A stretch of 64,000 bases of DNA, taken from Benincasa hispida. Its lineage: Eukaryota; Streptophyta; Magnoliopsida; Cucurbitales; Cucurbitaceae. Each line of letters starts with the position of its first letter. Position 1 is the stretch's first letter. A model generated the notes under the pieces. That model was not told the DNA's origin. It saw only the letters and a program-made list of their open reading frames with translations, and made no database searches. Shown here in pieces: positions 12,851-24,189 of the stretch. The DNA lies in NCBI RefSeq assembly GCF_009727055.1, contig NC_052358.1:46963089-47027088 (forward strand). Reading direction: 5' to 3'. A program made the position numbers and the translations under genes.

Positions 12851-13619
12851 ACTTCATTTTTTTTTTTTTTTGTGTTTTTTTGGTGGCGTGTGGTAGTGTA
12901 AATTAATAATATTTTCGAGTATTAAATAAAATGGATTATGTCACAATCAAGGTTGATATTAAAAATTGAAAAAGTAGGAAAAATCACACAATTTGGAAAA
13001 CAAATGTTTCCATGTCTTCTTCCAAGTAGCTCACCTAAAACAACCCACTTTAAGTCTTCATTAACTCCAACATGAGCATCTTAGCAGCAAATCTCTTGCT
13101 TAGAATGTCTGCAATATATGGAAGATTGGAGTGTTTAGTTAATGCAACGACAATTTTTGAGAAAAATTCGAGAGAAGAAGTTGTTTTCTTCTGCTTATTA
13201 CTGCTGGTAGTTCTCAAAAAACCCTAATTCCAGCTTATCTTGAGGTCCCATTACTCAATCTAGAGACCAAGAGAATATAGGGACAGATCTTCGGGGTCTA
13301 CAACTAAGATTGAGAAATTTGCAGCAATTTCAAGCTTAGAAAATTCCTTCAAAGGAGTCTTGAAAACCCATTATTCTGTGGAAACTATCTTTCTTGCCAA
13401 AATTAATGATTTAAAGTGCTTATGGATCCCTTCACTTTCGCTGCGCATGTACTCTAACACTTTTCTTCACATGCATAGACTCTTCTGTCTACATCTAAAC
13501 TTTGCAATACGCAAGCCCGATCTTCTTATGCCTCATCGTGATCTTGCACCTAGTTACAGTACCTAGCAATTTCCTCTCTCCTACCTCATCCCAACACATA
13601 GGAAACTTGCAACTCTTCC

Positions 13620-14200
13620 ATATATGGCCTTAAATGTGACATCCCAAATAACTGATGTAACTTATTATAAGCAACACTCCATTAAAAATGCAAGTGAGAG
13701 CGATCCAGTTCCCTGAAAATTCAACATTATTGCATAGGCATGCCAACATATCTTCCAATATCTGATTGAATGTCTGTACTGAACCCATCAGTCTTGTGCG
13801 GTGAAGAGTTGTACTAAACAATCCGAACGGGTCCCCAAAGTTCTTGAAAACTCTTTCAAAGTTAGAAGTGAAAACAGGGTCTCTATCCAACACATGGACA
13901 TAGTACTTCGTGTAATCTCACCACCTCTTTCATGAACTGTCCCATTATTTACTGCAAAAGGTGGATTTTCTAGTATGAAATTGCCTAATATTAGTTATTT
14001 ATCTACCACAACCCAAATCACAGTAATGAAATCTTTATTCCGTGGCAATCCCACAATGAAAGTCCATAACACATGCTCCTACTTTCATTCTGCACACTCA
14101 AATTAACAAGCCGGGCTTCTGGTCGGGGCTTTCACCGCTAGGACACCAACACACTTGACAATCCCAATCTCTCGTCATATTCATCCACCAATTAAAACAT
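13620..14200 (-). pseudogene. Ty3/gypsy integrase fragment, broken
   Basis: The minus strand encodes DRDPVFTSNF at about 13865-13890, the catalytic-core block of plant Ty3/gypsy integrases. Next come STT.H-like residues and, after a frameshift, SVQTFNQILEDMLACL and GNWIALTCI, which match the following core region. Further upstream on the minus strand (about 14105-14200) lies a zinc-finger-like WWMNMTRDWDCQVCW ... SPDQKPGL. Several frameshifts make it non-functional. It sits inside the probably mis-assembled 12.7-14.5 kb stretch, so its true location is uncertain. Confidence 0.6.
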
Positions 14201-14525
14201 TCAGTACCTAAAACACATCTATGAATCGAAACAAGAAACTTAACAACAACTCACTAATACATAGCTACTCACGCACAACATCCCATAAAGAAGGACCACC
14301 TCGTCAAATCGAGAATCTGAAAAACTACAACAAGAGTATCCATGCACGTCGATCGACAGACCGACACCAACACACATGCAACAACACAGTATGAATGAAC
14401 ACATGAACACTCTAAATAAAAACAAAAGATAAACGAACCATAAATTATACTTAAAACTCAAACCCACAAAGCAAATGTACCACACCAGCAATCATCGACT
14501 ACCAGCACACAGGTAAAAACAACTT
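14201..14525. other. No recognisable gene
   Basis: CA/AC-rich sequence with no convincing coding pattern. It continues the doubtful stretch after the integrase fragment. Confidence 0.4.
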
Positions 14526-14990
14526 TAATGTCTCCACTATAAGTCAACACCTAGCCACTATTTTGTTAGTGGAATTATCCAACAAAAGTTTGGATTTTCG
14601 CACTAACTTTAGTCAAAGGCAAAATAGTCATTTGGTCAAAGTCAAACTTTGACCAAAAAGTCAACATTTTGAATTTTTATGATTTTTTCCGTATTGATTA
14701 ATTTTGACCTCCCGAGCATGAATCCGCATTCATTTTTTTTGAAATTCAAAATCACATTTGAATTATAAGGTCGGTCAAAGTTTCACTTTTCAAAGTCAAA
14801 AGTCAACTCTTTGACTTTTTACATCTTTGACCATTTCCATTATTTTCGAGCTTCCGAATATGAAACGTATTCATATTCTTGATATATAAACCCCATTTAA
14901 ATATTAAAGTTGTATCTCTAAACTGAAAAATCTGACCACTATATCACATATACTTGTCGGTTTCTCTCTCTTCACCTTTGAACAATTCGA
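14526..14990. repeat. Near-identical duplicate of 7177-7637
   Basis: From TAATGTCTCCACTATAAGTC to the TTCACCT stretch before the gap, this block repeats 7177-7637 with only a few single-base indels. The copies flank the noisy 7663-12740 region, as expected when a gap-filling read overlaps both contig ends without being merged. It belongs to the minus-strand copia-type LTR. Confidence 0.8.
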
Positions 14991-14999
14991 ATCATTTTA

Positions 15000-15899
15000 T
15001 CATACTGTTTCTAAGTTTATTCCATATGAGCTAGTAGAGGAACCTAATGAACCTATAGATCATGGGCTCTAAACAATTCGAGATTAGCTAGCTAAACTCT
15101 TTAGACGGAGCTAATCAACATTCGTTAACTAACGATCATTACCACTATAGTCCCGTATATTGCACATTCTTCACTATAGATATATTTGTGTCACTTTGTT
15201 ATAACCATGATTGGTAAGCTAATCCTTCACAGGTTGTTCGTAATCTCGGCTGGGTCATAAAAACCCGTTTTACCCTCGTGACTACATCTTATTCCTTAAG
15301 TTCCACTGATTCTCTAATGAACATGTTTAAGGTTCAACCTATAAACTGAATTCCGATCTTGCCCGTGAAATGGGAGGCTTATTGGACCAGCCGATGATGA
15401 GCTCCCCTCACTTATGCAGATCTAAGGATAATTCCGAAATCAGTAGTTCATAGTTAGCTCAGGATTAAGATTAAGTTACCTAGGTCATCAATTAACGAAA
15501 ATAGTTAGTTTTATACATAAAACGACATTTAGAACGTAAAAAGTGACTATTTCATGTGTTCAGTCTTATGCAAACTCATTGCATAGAATGCCCCCACTCA
15601 CTATCTCTATAGAACGATTCAGGATCACATCGTTTGTACTAACTACAAAGTGAGCCGCATCCATAGTGTCCCCAGAATAAGGCGCCAACCTCATTCATAT
15701 ACTATAGACTATTTTGGCTATATATTTGAACTTGATCCACATTTATGTCACTACATAAAGTTCAAACTACATTAAATAGCCTCAGGACCTTAGTTTATTG
15801 GATTCAAGATTACAATTTCAATAACAACTTTATCGAAAAACAAAACAGAATATATTTATTAATTTACAAACTACGAGTTTTAGAACATAAAATCCAACA
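15000..15899 (-). repeat. 5' portion of the copia-type LTR
   Basis: On the minus strand the LTR begins TGTTGGATTTTATGTTCTAA at 15899. Related starts occur on + at 17804 (TGTTGGGGTTGATGTTCTAA) and 48318 (TGTTGAGATTGGTGTCC), so these form one LTR family in both orientations. Related internal blocks (AGAGGAACCTAATGAACC) recur at 17459. No coding sequence is present. Confidence 0.7.
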
Positions 15900-16674
15900 A
15901 TACCTTTACTGTCTAACATCATCTGATAGGTCAATAGCTGAACAAAATAAAGCTGCTAGTCTAGCAACTATATGAGGTATGTATGTATATAATCTTAAAC
16001 AATCGTCTGGAAAATCCTAAACAATCATTTGGATAACAATCGTACAAGATTCTTCAAACAATCGTCTAGGATAATCCAAACGATCGTTTGGAAAATCTTA
16101 AACCATCATTTGGATAATCTTGAACGATCGTTTGGATAATCCTAAATTGTGTAGAAAATCTTAAACGTTCGTTTATATAATCATGTATGATCCCTTCTTT
16201 ACTTGTATATTTTGTGTGATTTGTTCAGGATAACAATAAAAGGACTCATGATGGTAATAATAATGACGGTAATAATGATGCTGCTAATAATGAAGATGGT
16301 AGTAATAATAATAATGAAGGAACCCCCCATGATGAGCACTCCAAATTTATTAGTGATCACTGCGTGGTTGTTGAACACAAAATGATGGAAGAAGCAACCG
16401 TCGATGAAAAAACTGAACTCCCATACGACTGCTCAATCTTAGGAGCCACTTCGATTTGGATCCAACCAAGGTTATGAAGAGTGCAACTCAACATGAAGCC
16501 ATTGAAATCAAGGTAAGGTCGTTGTATAAATTAATTATCTTAACATTGAAATCAAGGTAAGGCCACGATCTGGCTGATTTACAATTTAAATATAGGAGAA
16601 AAATGACCTCTCCAAGCGCCGAAAAAGGAAGAAACCAACCAAGTGTTCACCTGAGGATGTGAAAAGGGGGAAAA
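15900..16674 (+). pseudogene. Middle exons of the Ulp1-like gene, with an intronic motif array
   Basis: This resumes the gene cut at 2370, after the ATACC target duplication. About 15905-15974 is exon remnant ending at a donor-like GTATGT. An intron of about 250 bp contains the AAACGATCGTTT array. An exon begins after TTGTTCAG at about 16230: DNNKRTHDGNNNDG, an Asn/Asp-rich run, then VVVEHKMMEEATVDEKTELP. Its probable donor is GTAAGG at 16514. A further exon (about 16596-16674) encodes a basic stretch, KRRKRKKPTK, that looks like a nuclear-localisation signal. It is cut by the LTR insertion at 16675. Stops and frameshifts are present. Confidence 0.55.
15985..16175. repeat. Intronic array of the ACGATCGTTT motif
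   Basis: Copies such as AAACAATCGTCTGGAAAATC, AAACGATCGTTTGGAAAATC and GAACGATCGTTTGGATAATC repeat about every 23-26 bp. They lie between a donor-like site near 15974 and the acceptor at about 16229, so the array is inside an intron of the Ulp1-like gene. Confidence 0.7.
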
Positions 16675-17803
16675 TGTAGGATTGTTATATCACGCAACAG
16701 AAGACTACAGAATCAATAAGCACTTAAACTACGTTTAATTTGACTTTTAAGCATGCTATACATATGATATTCAAAAGGGTTTGAAACATATATTACCTTT
16801 GAAGATTCCTCCACAAAAACAGCTGGAAAAACACCAAAATCTCGCTTGAATCACCGAGAGGACTACCAACGAGATCTTCTCTATTATGCTCAAGCTAGAA
16901 TGCGTGGTGGAAACACTTGAAACAAATTGAGTTGATGAGGAACGAGAGCACGGTTATCAATATAGAACATTTCTATCTTTTTTTTTCAATCTCTCACTGG
17001 TCTTCATGGATGGAGCTTCTATATATAGGTAAAAACCATGCAATTTTATCAGGTTGCATTTTGGACAGCTCCAGCTTGAAGATTAGTAATAGATGTTGGT
17101 GATTCTCCAATATATACATGTTAATGGGTTTTTCCTAAAATTGTAAAAACCGATTAACATAAAATGATTTCATAAAATGATTTTATTTAAATTAGTTTTA
17201 TAACATTAATTCAAAATAATTAATTTAAATAAAATTAATTTTAATTAATTTAACATCTAAATATTAAATTAATAAAATAATAATATCACCAATAAATCAA
17301 TTTTATATTTAAATAATAATTTAAATATTAATTGATTTTCCAATTTCGTTTAATTTCAATTAAATTAAACGTTTATAATTGTATCATATACAATCAATCG
17401 GAAACCCTAAAATTCATACATTAATACTCAATTTTTTATTCCAATTTAATGAGCTAGTAGAGGGACCTAATGAACCTACAGATCATGAGCTCCAACGATC
17501 TGTAATTAATTCGTTAAAACTCTTTAATCGAATTAATTACTATTCGTTAACTATCAAGACACACCACTATAACTCGACAGATGCACTCTCCTCACTGTAG
17601 GTATATTTCTATCCATATAAACCATAATCAATAAATCGATCATTCACAAGTCGTTCGTAGTCACTGTTGGGTCAAGTTTACCATTTTACCCCTGTGAATA
17701 CATCTCGTTCCTTAATCCATTGATCCTTTAATGAACAATTTGATTCATAATACTTATGAATCAATTCCTTTCTCTATCATGAGAATGCAGGCCCCAATTG
17801 TTC

Positions 17804-20284
17804 TGTTGGGGTTGATGTTCTAAAGTCTCGTGTCCTGTAGTTTGTAAACAATTTGTACTAACGCTTGTGTTGTATAATATATGATATTTACTTCACATCT
17901 TGTTTTATGCTCAGTTGCATGTTTTATTTTCTTTACCATAAACTAATAAACATAAAATCCCTAGTTATCAGTATGTAACTTAAACATGTATGTGGTGACA
18001 TACAAGTGGATCATGTCTTGAGAGATAACCAAAATGGTCTGTAGTATATGGATATAGGAGGAAAACCTTATCCTAGTAACGCTACGGATGCAGCCCGTTT
18101 TGTGGAATGGTCACAAGTGTTGTGACTTGTCAGAGATGGTCTGATCCTGATCATTCGTGTTGGGGACATGCGAGCGGGGGCGTCTTATACAAAGAGTTTC
18201 TATAAGACCTGACCACGAAATGCTAATGTCTCGTTATATAACACTGTTCATGACAGAGAATTTATAGGATGACCATAAGTAACATGACCTTAATCTTGAG
18301 TGAGTTGGGAACTCCTGCCATTGAGGGCAGTCCTTTGATGTGTATGGGTGCGAGTGGCGAGGTTACCGATTCAAACCTACCATTTTAGGGATTCGTTTGA
18401 TTTGGGAGTTGGGAACTTAGCTACACAAGATGGAATTCACTTCTTCCCCAATGTAGAGGTAAGTAGATAGATAGCTCCCTTAAGGGCTGATTCTAGGGTT
18501 TGAACGATGTGGTGTCACACACATTCTCTTGTCCCGAGAGGTGTTCACACATAGTTGGACTATGTTGTATTGTTCATTAGAGAAATCAGTGGTACTTAAG
18601 GAGTGAGATGTAACTACAGGGGCAAAATGGTAAAATCGCCGACGTGTACTTACGAGCATCTGTGAAGGGTCATCGTACTCATGATTGGTTATATCCGATG
18701 GATACAGAAATATATCCATGGTAAGAAGAGTTCAGTTGTTGATCTTTAGTGAAATGCCTGACAATTAACGGATGGTGGATCTCGTGGCTAAAGAGCTTAG
18801 TCAGTATTCACGGACCGTTGAAGCTTCGAGCCACAAGTTTATTTGGTCCCTTGGGTAGCTTGGATAAAGTCGAGAATCAATATTTGGGTTAATTTGAAAT
18901 TTTCAAATTGACAAGAGGAAGTTCGATTATATATGATATAATTGGACTAATTAATTATATATGATATAATTGGCTAAATATATGAGATATATTATTTTGG
19001 AGAAAATTAGATATAAATATGACTTATATCAAGTAGAGGAGAAATTACTATAGTAGATATGTGATATCAAACTATAGGGTAAGAATATAATATAATTATA
19101 TTTAACTAATTATTTAATTGGTTAATTATATGATAATTGGCCTAAAATTTTTCTCAGACGTGCGTTAGTGGGAGCAGCTGTGTCGGTTATTGTAACCGAA
19201 GAATAAAATGAAATTTTGTTTCATTTTTGCAAAAGTTTGAAAAGTTCAGAAAAAATTGGCATCAATGTGGAAACGTAAACGATCGCATAAGTCGAGAACC
19301 TATACGATACTTGTTCAGTGCCTAAACAATCGCACACCTCGCGCCTAAACGATCGCACGCTAGTCCTTAAACGATCGCTTAGCTTTTCTAAACGATTGCA
19401 TAGTGTGTCGTGTTTTCTAAACGATTGTCTACCTTTTACTAAACGATCACTTAGTAAAATCTACACGATCGTGTAGCTTCTTCTAAAATATAAGCATTTA
19501 GCTATACGATAGCTTCCTTTTCTCTCCCACTTGCTTATCGTCTACACAATTTGTTCTTCCCCCTACCTCTACCAAACTCACCAAAGAAGAGAGATTCAAA
19601 TGTGGAAACGTAAACGATCGCATAAGTCGAGAACCTATACGATACTTGTTCAGTGCCTAAACAATCGCACACCTCGCGCCTAAACGATCGCGACGCTAGT
19701 CCTTAAACGATCGCTTAGCTTTTCTAAACGATTGCATAGTGTGGTCCGTGTTTTTCTAAACGATTGTCTACCTTTTACTAAACGATCACTTAGTAAAATC
19801 TACACGATCGTGTAGCTTCTTCTAAAATATTAAGCATTTAGCTATACGATAGCTTCCTTTTCTCTCCACTTGCTTATCGTCTACAACAATTTGTTCTTCC
19901 CCCCTACCTCTACCAAACTCACCAAAGACCACACTTTGGGGTTTTCACTCCGAGAATACCAAAGGTTCCATTTTAGTGGTGTCGTCCCACTGCATTCACC
20001 TATTCGTGTTGCTGCCTTTCGTGTAGACGATTGTGCTGCTGCAGCCAACTTTTTGTTGGGCGATAGAGATTGCGTAGAGGTCTTCCGTTCGTCTGAGTTC
20101 AAAGCTGAAGAGCGTCTTCAACTGGTATGAGAACTCTTTCCTTTATTCTTTATGTTCAAAACATGCTGTTAATTACTGTTTGTTTACATAACTGTATGTG
20201 AGAATGTTTATGTTGTATTTCGGTTACGGTGAAATCGTAAAGATCCGAACGCGCTCATGGATGCTCTTCTCAAGAGATCCTTCA
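17804..20284 (+). mobile_element. Solo LTR nested in the minus-strand LTR
   Basis: It begins TGTTGGGGTTGATG and ends GAGATCCTTCA, flanked by an exact 5-bp duplication TGTTC (17799-17803 and 20285-20289). Removing it restores continuous minus-LTR sequence. Family resemblance to 48318-49417 is clear: both contain GACCATTCGTGT, GTCTTATACAAAGAGTTT and AGTGGTACTTAAGGAG in order. The assembled 2.48 kb includes an internal near-duplicate (19270-19570 and 19600-19915) that may be an assembly error, so the real LTR may be about 2.1 kb. Confidence 0.8.
19265..19915 (+). repeat. Duplicated block with AACGATCG motifs inside the LTR
   Basis: ATGTGGAAACGTAAACGATC through CTCTACCAAACTCACCAAAG occurs twice (about 19265-19583 and 19599-19924) with scattered one- to three-base indels. 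Each copy holds many AAACGATCGCT/AAACGATTG variants, the same core as the arrays in the surrounding MULE. The indel-only differences suggest unmerged sequencing copies. Confidence 0.7.
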
Positions 20285-20895
20285 TGTTCAAGACCAGGAA
20301 TCAGTACTTAAGATAACAACCTATCTACTAACCCTAAAATGGGTAGAAATGAAATTCCATCTTGCAGGGCTATGTCTCCAACTATTCATCCGATCTTATC
20401 TCCAAAATGGAAGGCTTATTGAGCAATGTTGTTGGACTACTCTCAGCCATGTAGATCAAAGGATAATCTTCGAATAAACAGGAGTTCATAGCTAGCTCAG
20501 GATTAAGATCGAGTTATCCTAGGTTACTTAAATATGAGATAGTCAGTTTTAACAGTAAACGGTCGTTGTCAAGAAAAGTGACTATTTCGTGGTCCAGTCT
20601 ATATGCAAACTCTTGATAGGATGCCTTCACTCACATGTCTCTACATGAATAATCTGTGGATCACATCATTTTGTATTACCTAACAAATGGGTCGCATCCA
20701 ACAGTGTTACCAGATGAGATACCCAATTTCATTCATAAAGTTAAAGAATTCATAATATAAACATGGATATGTTTATTGGATTTTCATAATAGAATGCAAA
20801 ATCAACAACTTTATTGAATAAAATACTCAATAATAATATTTTATTGATAAATAGAATGTTTAACATGAACTGCGAGTTCTAGGACATTCCCAATA

Positions 20896-21186
20896 AAAAA
20901 GTCACATACAGTTGGTAACAAAGAGCGAGAAGCTCAACCACGTTCAAATGATCCCCATCCTTCAAGTGACCATCAACCATCTCTTTCAAGTGATCCCCAA
21001 CCACATACAAATGATCCATAACCTCAATCACTCAAACTTTACCAAGAAGCTCAACCACATGTAATTGAGTCTCAGCCATAAGCATTTGCGGTGAAATTGA
21101 AACTAGCCACAAGTATTATCAATCCAAACCCTTGGCCTCTATACCTGACTTACCCATAAGGACCGTTAATTCCTATGACCTGTTTA
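20896..21186 (+). pseudogene. Ulp1-like gene, linker exon (copy 1)
   Basis: Translation gives hydrophilic repeats such as SNDPHPSSDHQPS and SSDPQPHTNDP, then AFAVKLKLATSIINPN and SIPDLPIRTVNSYDL. It is cut by the N gap. The same text recurs at about 22445-22935 and 24195-24670, continuing FPVLDVLWNAYKK and IDEWDVS. This is the Pro/Ser/His-rich linker before the protease region. The frame is broken by several stops. Confidence 0.5.
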
Positions 21187-21462
21187 NNNNNNNNNNNNNN
21201 NNNNNNNNNNNNNNNNNNNNNNNNNNNNNNNNNNNNNNNNNNNNNNNNNNNNNNNNNNNNNNNNNNNNNNNNNNNNNNNNNNNNNNNNNNNNNNNNNNNN
21301 NNNNNNNNNNNNNNNNNNNNNNNNNNNNNNNNNNNNNNNNNNNNNNNNNNNNNNNNNNNNNNNNNNNNNNNNNNNNNNNNNNNNNNNNNNNNNNNNNNNN
21401 NNNNNNNNNNNNNNNNNNNNNNNNNNNNNNNNNNNNNNNNNNNNNNNNNNNNNNNNNNNNNN
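21187..21462. other. Assembly gap (276 N)
   Basis: Run of N between copy 1 and copy 2 of the tandem block. Its length is probably an estimate. Confidence 0.95.
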
Positions 21463-24189
21463 TCAACAAAAGACCACACTTTGGGGTTTTCACTCCGAGA
21501 ATAACCAAAGGTTCCATTTTAGTGGTGTCGTCCCCACTGCATTCACCTATTCGTGTTGCTGCCTTTCGTGAGACGATTGTGCTGCTGCAGCCAACTTTTT
21601 GTTGGCGATAGAGATTGCGTAGAGGTCTTCCGTTGCGTCTGAGTTCAAAGCTGAAGAGCGTCTTCAACTGGTATGAGAACTCTTTCCTTTATTCTTTTAT
21701 GTTCAAAACATGCTGTTAATTACTGTTTGTTTACATAACTGTATGTGAGAATGTATATGTTGTATTTCGGTTACGGTGAAATCGTAAAGATCCGAACGCG
21801 CTCATGGATGCTCTTCATCAAGAGATCCTTCATGTTCAAGACCAGGAATCAGTACTTAAGATAACAACCTATCTACTAACCCTAAAATGGGTAGAAATGA
21901 AATTCCATCTTGCAGGGCTATGTCTCCAACTATTCATCCGATTTTATCTCCAAAATGGAAGGCTTATTGAGCAATGTTGTTGGACTACTCTCAGCCATGT
22001 AGATCAAAGGATAATCTCGAATAAACAGGATTCATAGCTAGCTCAGGATTAAGATCGAGTTATCCTAGGTTACTTAAATATGAGATAGTCAGTTTTAACA
22101 GTAAACGGTCGTTGTCAAGAAAAGTGACTATTTCGTGGTCCAGTCTATATGCAAACTCTTGTAATAGGATGCCTTCACTCACATGTCTCTACATGAATAA
22201 TCTGTGGATCACATCATTTGTATTACCTACAAAATGGGTCGCATCCAACAGTGTTACCAGATGAGATACCCAATTTCATTCATAAAGTTAAAGAATTCAT
22301 AATATAAAAACATGGATATGTTTATTGGATTTTCATAATAGAATGCAAAATCAACAACTTTATTGAATAAAATACTCAATAATAATATTTTATTGATAAA
22401 TAGAATGTTTAACATGAACTGCGAGTTCTAGGACATTCCCAATAAAAAATCACATACAGTTGGTAACAAAGAGCGAGAAGCTCAACCACGTTCAAATGAT
22501 CCCCATCCTTCAAAGTGACCATCAACCATCTCTTTCAAGTGATCCCAACCACATACAAATGATCCATAACCTCAATCACCTTCAAACTTTACCAAGAAGC
22601 TCAACCACATGTAATTGAGTCTCAGCATAAGCATTTGCGGTGAAATTGAAACTAGCCACAAGTATTATCAATCCAAACCCCTTGGCCTCTATACCTGACT
22701 TACCCATAAGGACCGTTAATTCCTATGACCTGTTATTCCCAGTTCTCGATGTGTTGTGGAATGCATACAAAAAAATGAAAAAGCTATCTGAAAACTAAAA
22801 ATGAGGAACAAACAGTTTTATATACATTTTGAAACCAAGAGTTCTCAGGATACTTAAGCAAAAACACATGATGAGTGGGACGTGAGTAATTCCTTAATGA
22901 TAACTTAGAAAATTTCTATATGATCATTTAGAAATTACCAAAGGCCCATTTTAGTGGTGTCGTCCCACTGCATTCACCTATTCGTGTTGCTGCCTTTCCG
23001 TGTAGACGATTGTGCTGCTGCAGCCAACTTGTTTGCTGGGCGTATTCCCAGTTCTCGATGTGTTGTGGAATGCATACAAAAAATGAAAAAGCTATCTGAA
23101 AACTAAAAATGAGGAACAAACAGTTTTATATACATTTTGAACCAAAGAGTTCTTCAGGATACTTAAGCAAAACACATAGATGAGTGGGACGTGAGTAATT
23201 CCTTAATGATAACTTAGAAAATTTCTATATGATCATTTAGAAATACCAAAGGCTCCATTTTAGTGGTGTCGTCCCCACTGCATTCACCTATTCGTGTTGC
23301 TGCCTTTCGTGTAGACGATTGTGCTGCTGCAGCCAACTTGTTTGCTGGGCGATAGAGATTGCGTAGAGGTCTTCCGTTGCGTCTGAGTTCCAAAGCTTGA
23401 AGAGCGTCTTCAACTGGTATGAGAACTCTTTCCTTTATTCTTTTATGTTCAAAACATGCTGTTAATTACTGTTTGTTTACATAACTGTATGTGAGAATGT
23501 ATATGTTGTATTTCGGTTACGGTGAAATCGTAAAGATCCGAACGCGCTCATGGATGCTCTTCCTCAAGAGATCCTTCATGTTCAAGACCAGGAATCAGTA
23601 CTTAAGATAACAACCTATCTACTAACCCTAAAATGGGTAGAAATGAATTCCATCTTGCAGGGCTATGTCTCCAACTATTCATCCGTTCTTATCTCCAAAA
23701 TGGAAGGCTTATTGAGCAATGTTGTTGGACTACTCTCAGCCATGTAGATCAAAGGATAATCTCGAATAAACAGGAGTTCATAGCTAGCTCAGGATTAAGA
23801 TCGAGTTATCCTAGGTTACTTAAATATGAGATAGTCAGTTTTAACAGTAAACGGTCGTTGTCAAGAAAAGTGACTATTTCGTGGTCCAGTCTATATGCAA
23901 ACTCATTGCATAGGATGCCTTCACTCACATGTCTCTACATGAATAATCTGTGGATCACATCATTTGTATTACCTACAAAATGGGTCGCATCCAACAGTGT
24001 TACCACGATGAGATACCCAATTTCATTCATAAAGTTAAAGAATTCATAATATAAACATGGATATGTTTATTGGATTTTCATAATAGAATGCAAAATCAAC
24101 AACTTTATTGAATAAAATACTCAATAATAATATTTTATTGATAAATAGAATGTTTAACATGAACTGCGAGTTCTAGGACATTCCCAATA

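Larger units (their letters stand above)
2371..15899 (-). mobile_element. Ty1/copia-type LTR element inserted in the Ulp1-like gene, heavily rearranged
   Basis: The element begins TG at 2371 and ends CA at 15899, flanked by the direct duplication ATACC (2366-2370 and 15900-15904). On the minus strand its 5' LTR starts TGTTGGATTTTATG at 15899 and ends TCCATCA at 4795. That end is followed at once by a primer-binding site, TGGTATCAGAGC, which matches the 3' end of initiator tRNA-Met as in many plant copia elements. No gag or pol of its own was found, so it is non-autonomous or internally deleted. A solo LTR (4984-6914), a degenerate LTR-like block (2666-4140) and a probable mis-assembled second copy (7663-14990) lie inside, so the true length is far shorter than the 13.5 kb seen here. 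Confidence 0.65.
16675..20895 (-). mobile_element. Second minus-strand LTR inserted in the Ulp1-like gene
   Basis: The left end is TGTAGGATTG at 16675 and the right end lies near CATTCCCAATA at 20895, which is the LTR start on the minus strand (TATTGGGAATGTCCTAGAACTC). The flanking 5-mers GAAAA and AAAAA form a possible imperfect target duplication. Joining across it links the KRGK codons before 16675 to the Ulp1-gene text after 20895. The LTR is itself split by a plus-strand LTR at 17804-20284. No internal coding domain was found, so it is probably a solo LTR. Confidence 0.6.

Noticed and set aside
14240..14491. 83-codon minus-strand frame rich in Cys, Val and Phe
   Set aside because: CA-repeat-like composition in a probably mis-assembled stretch; no recognisable domain.
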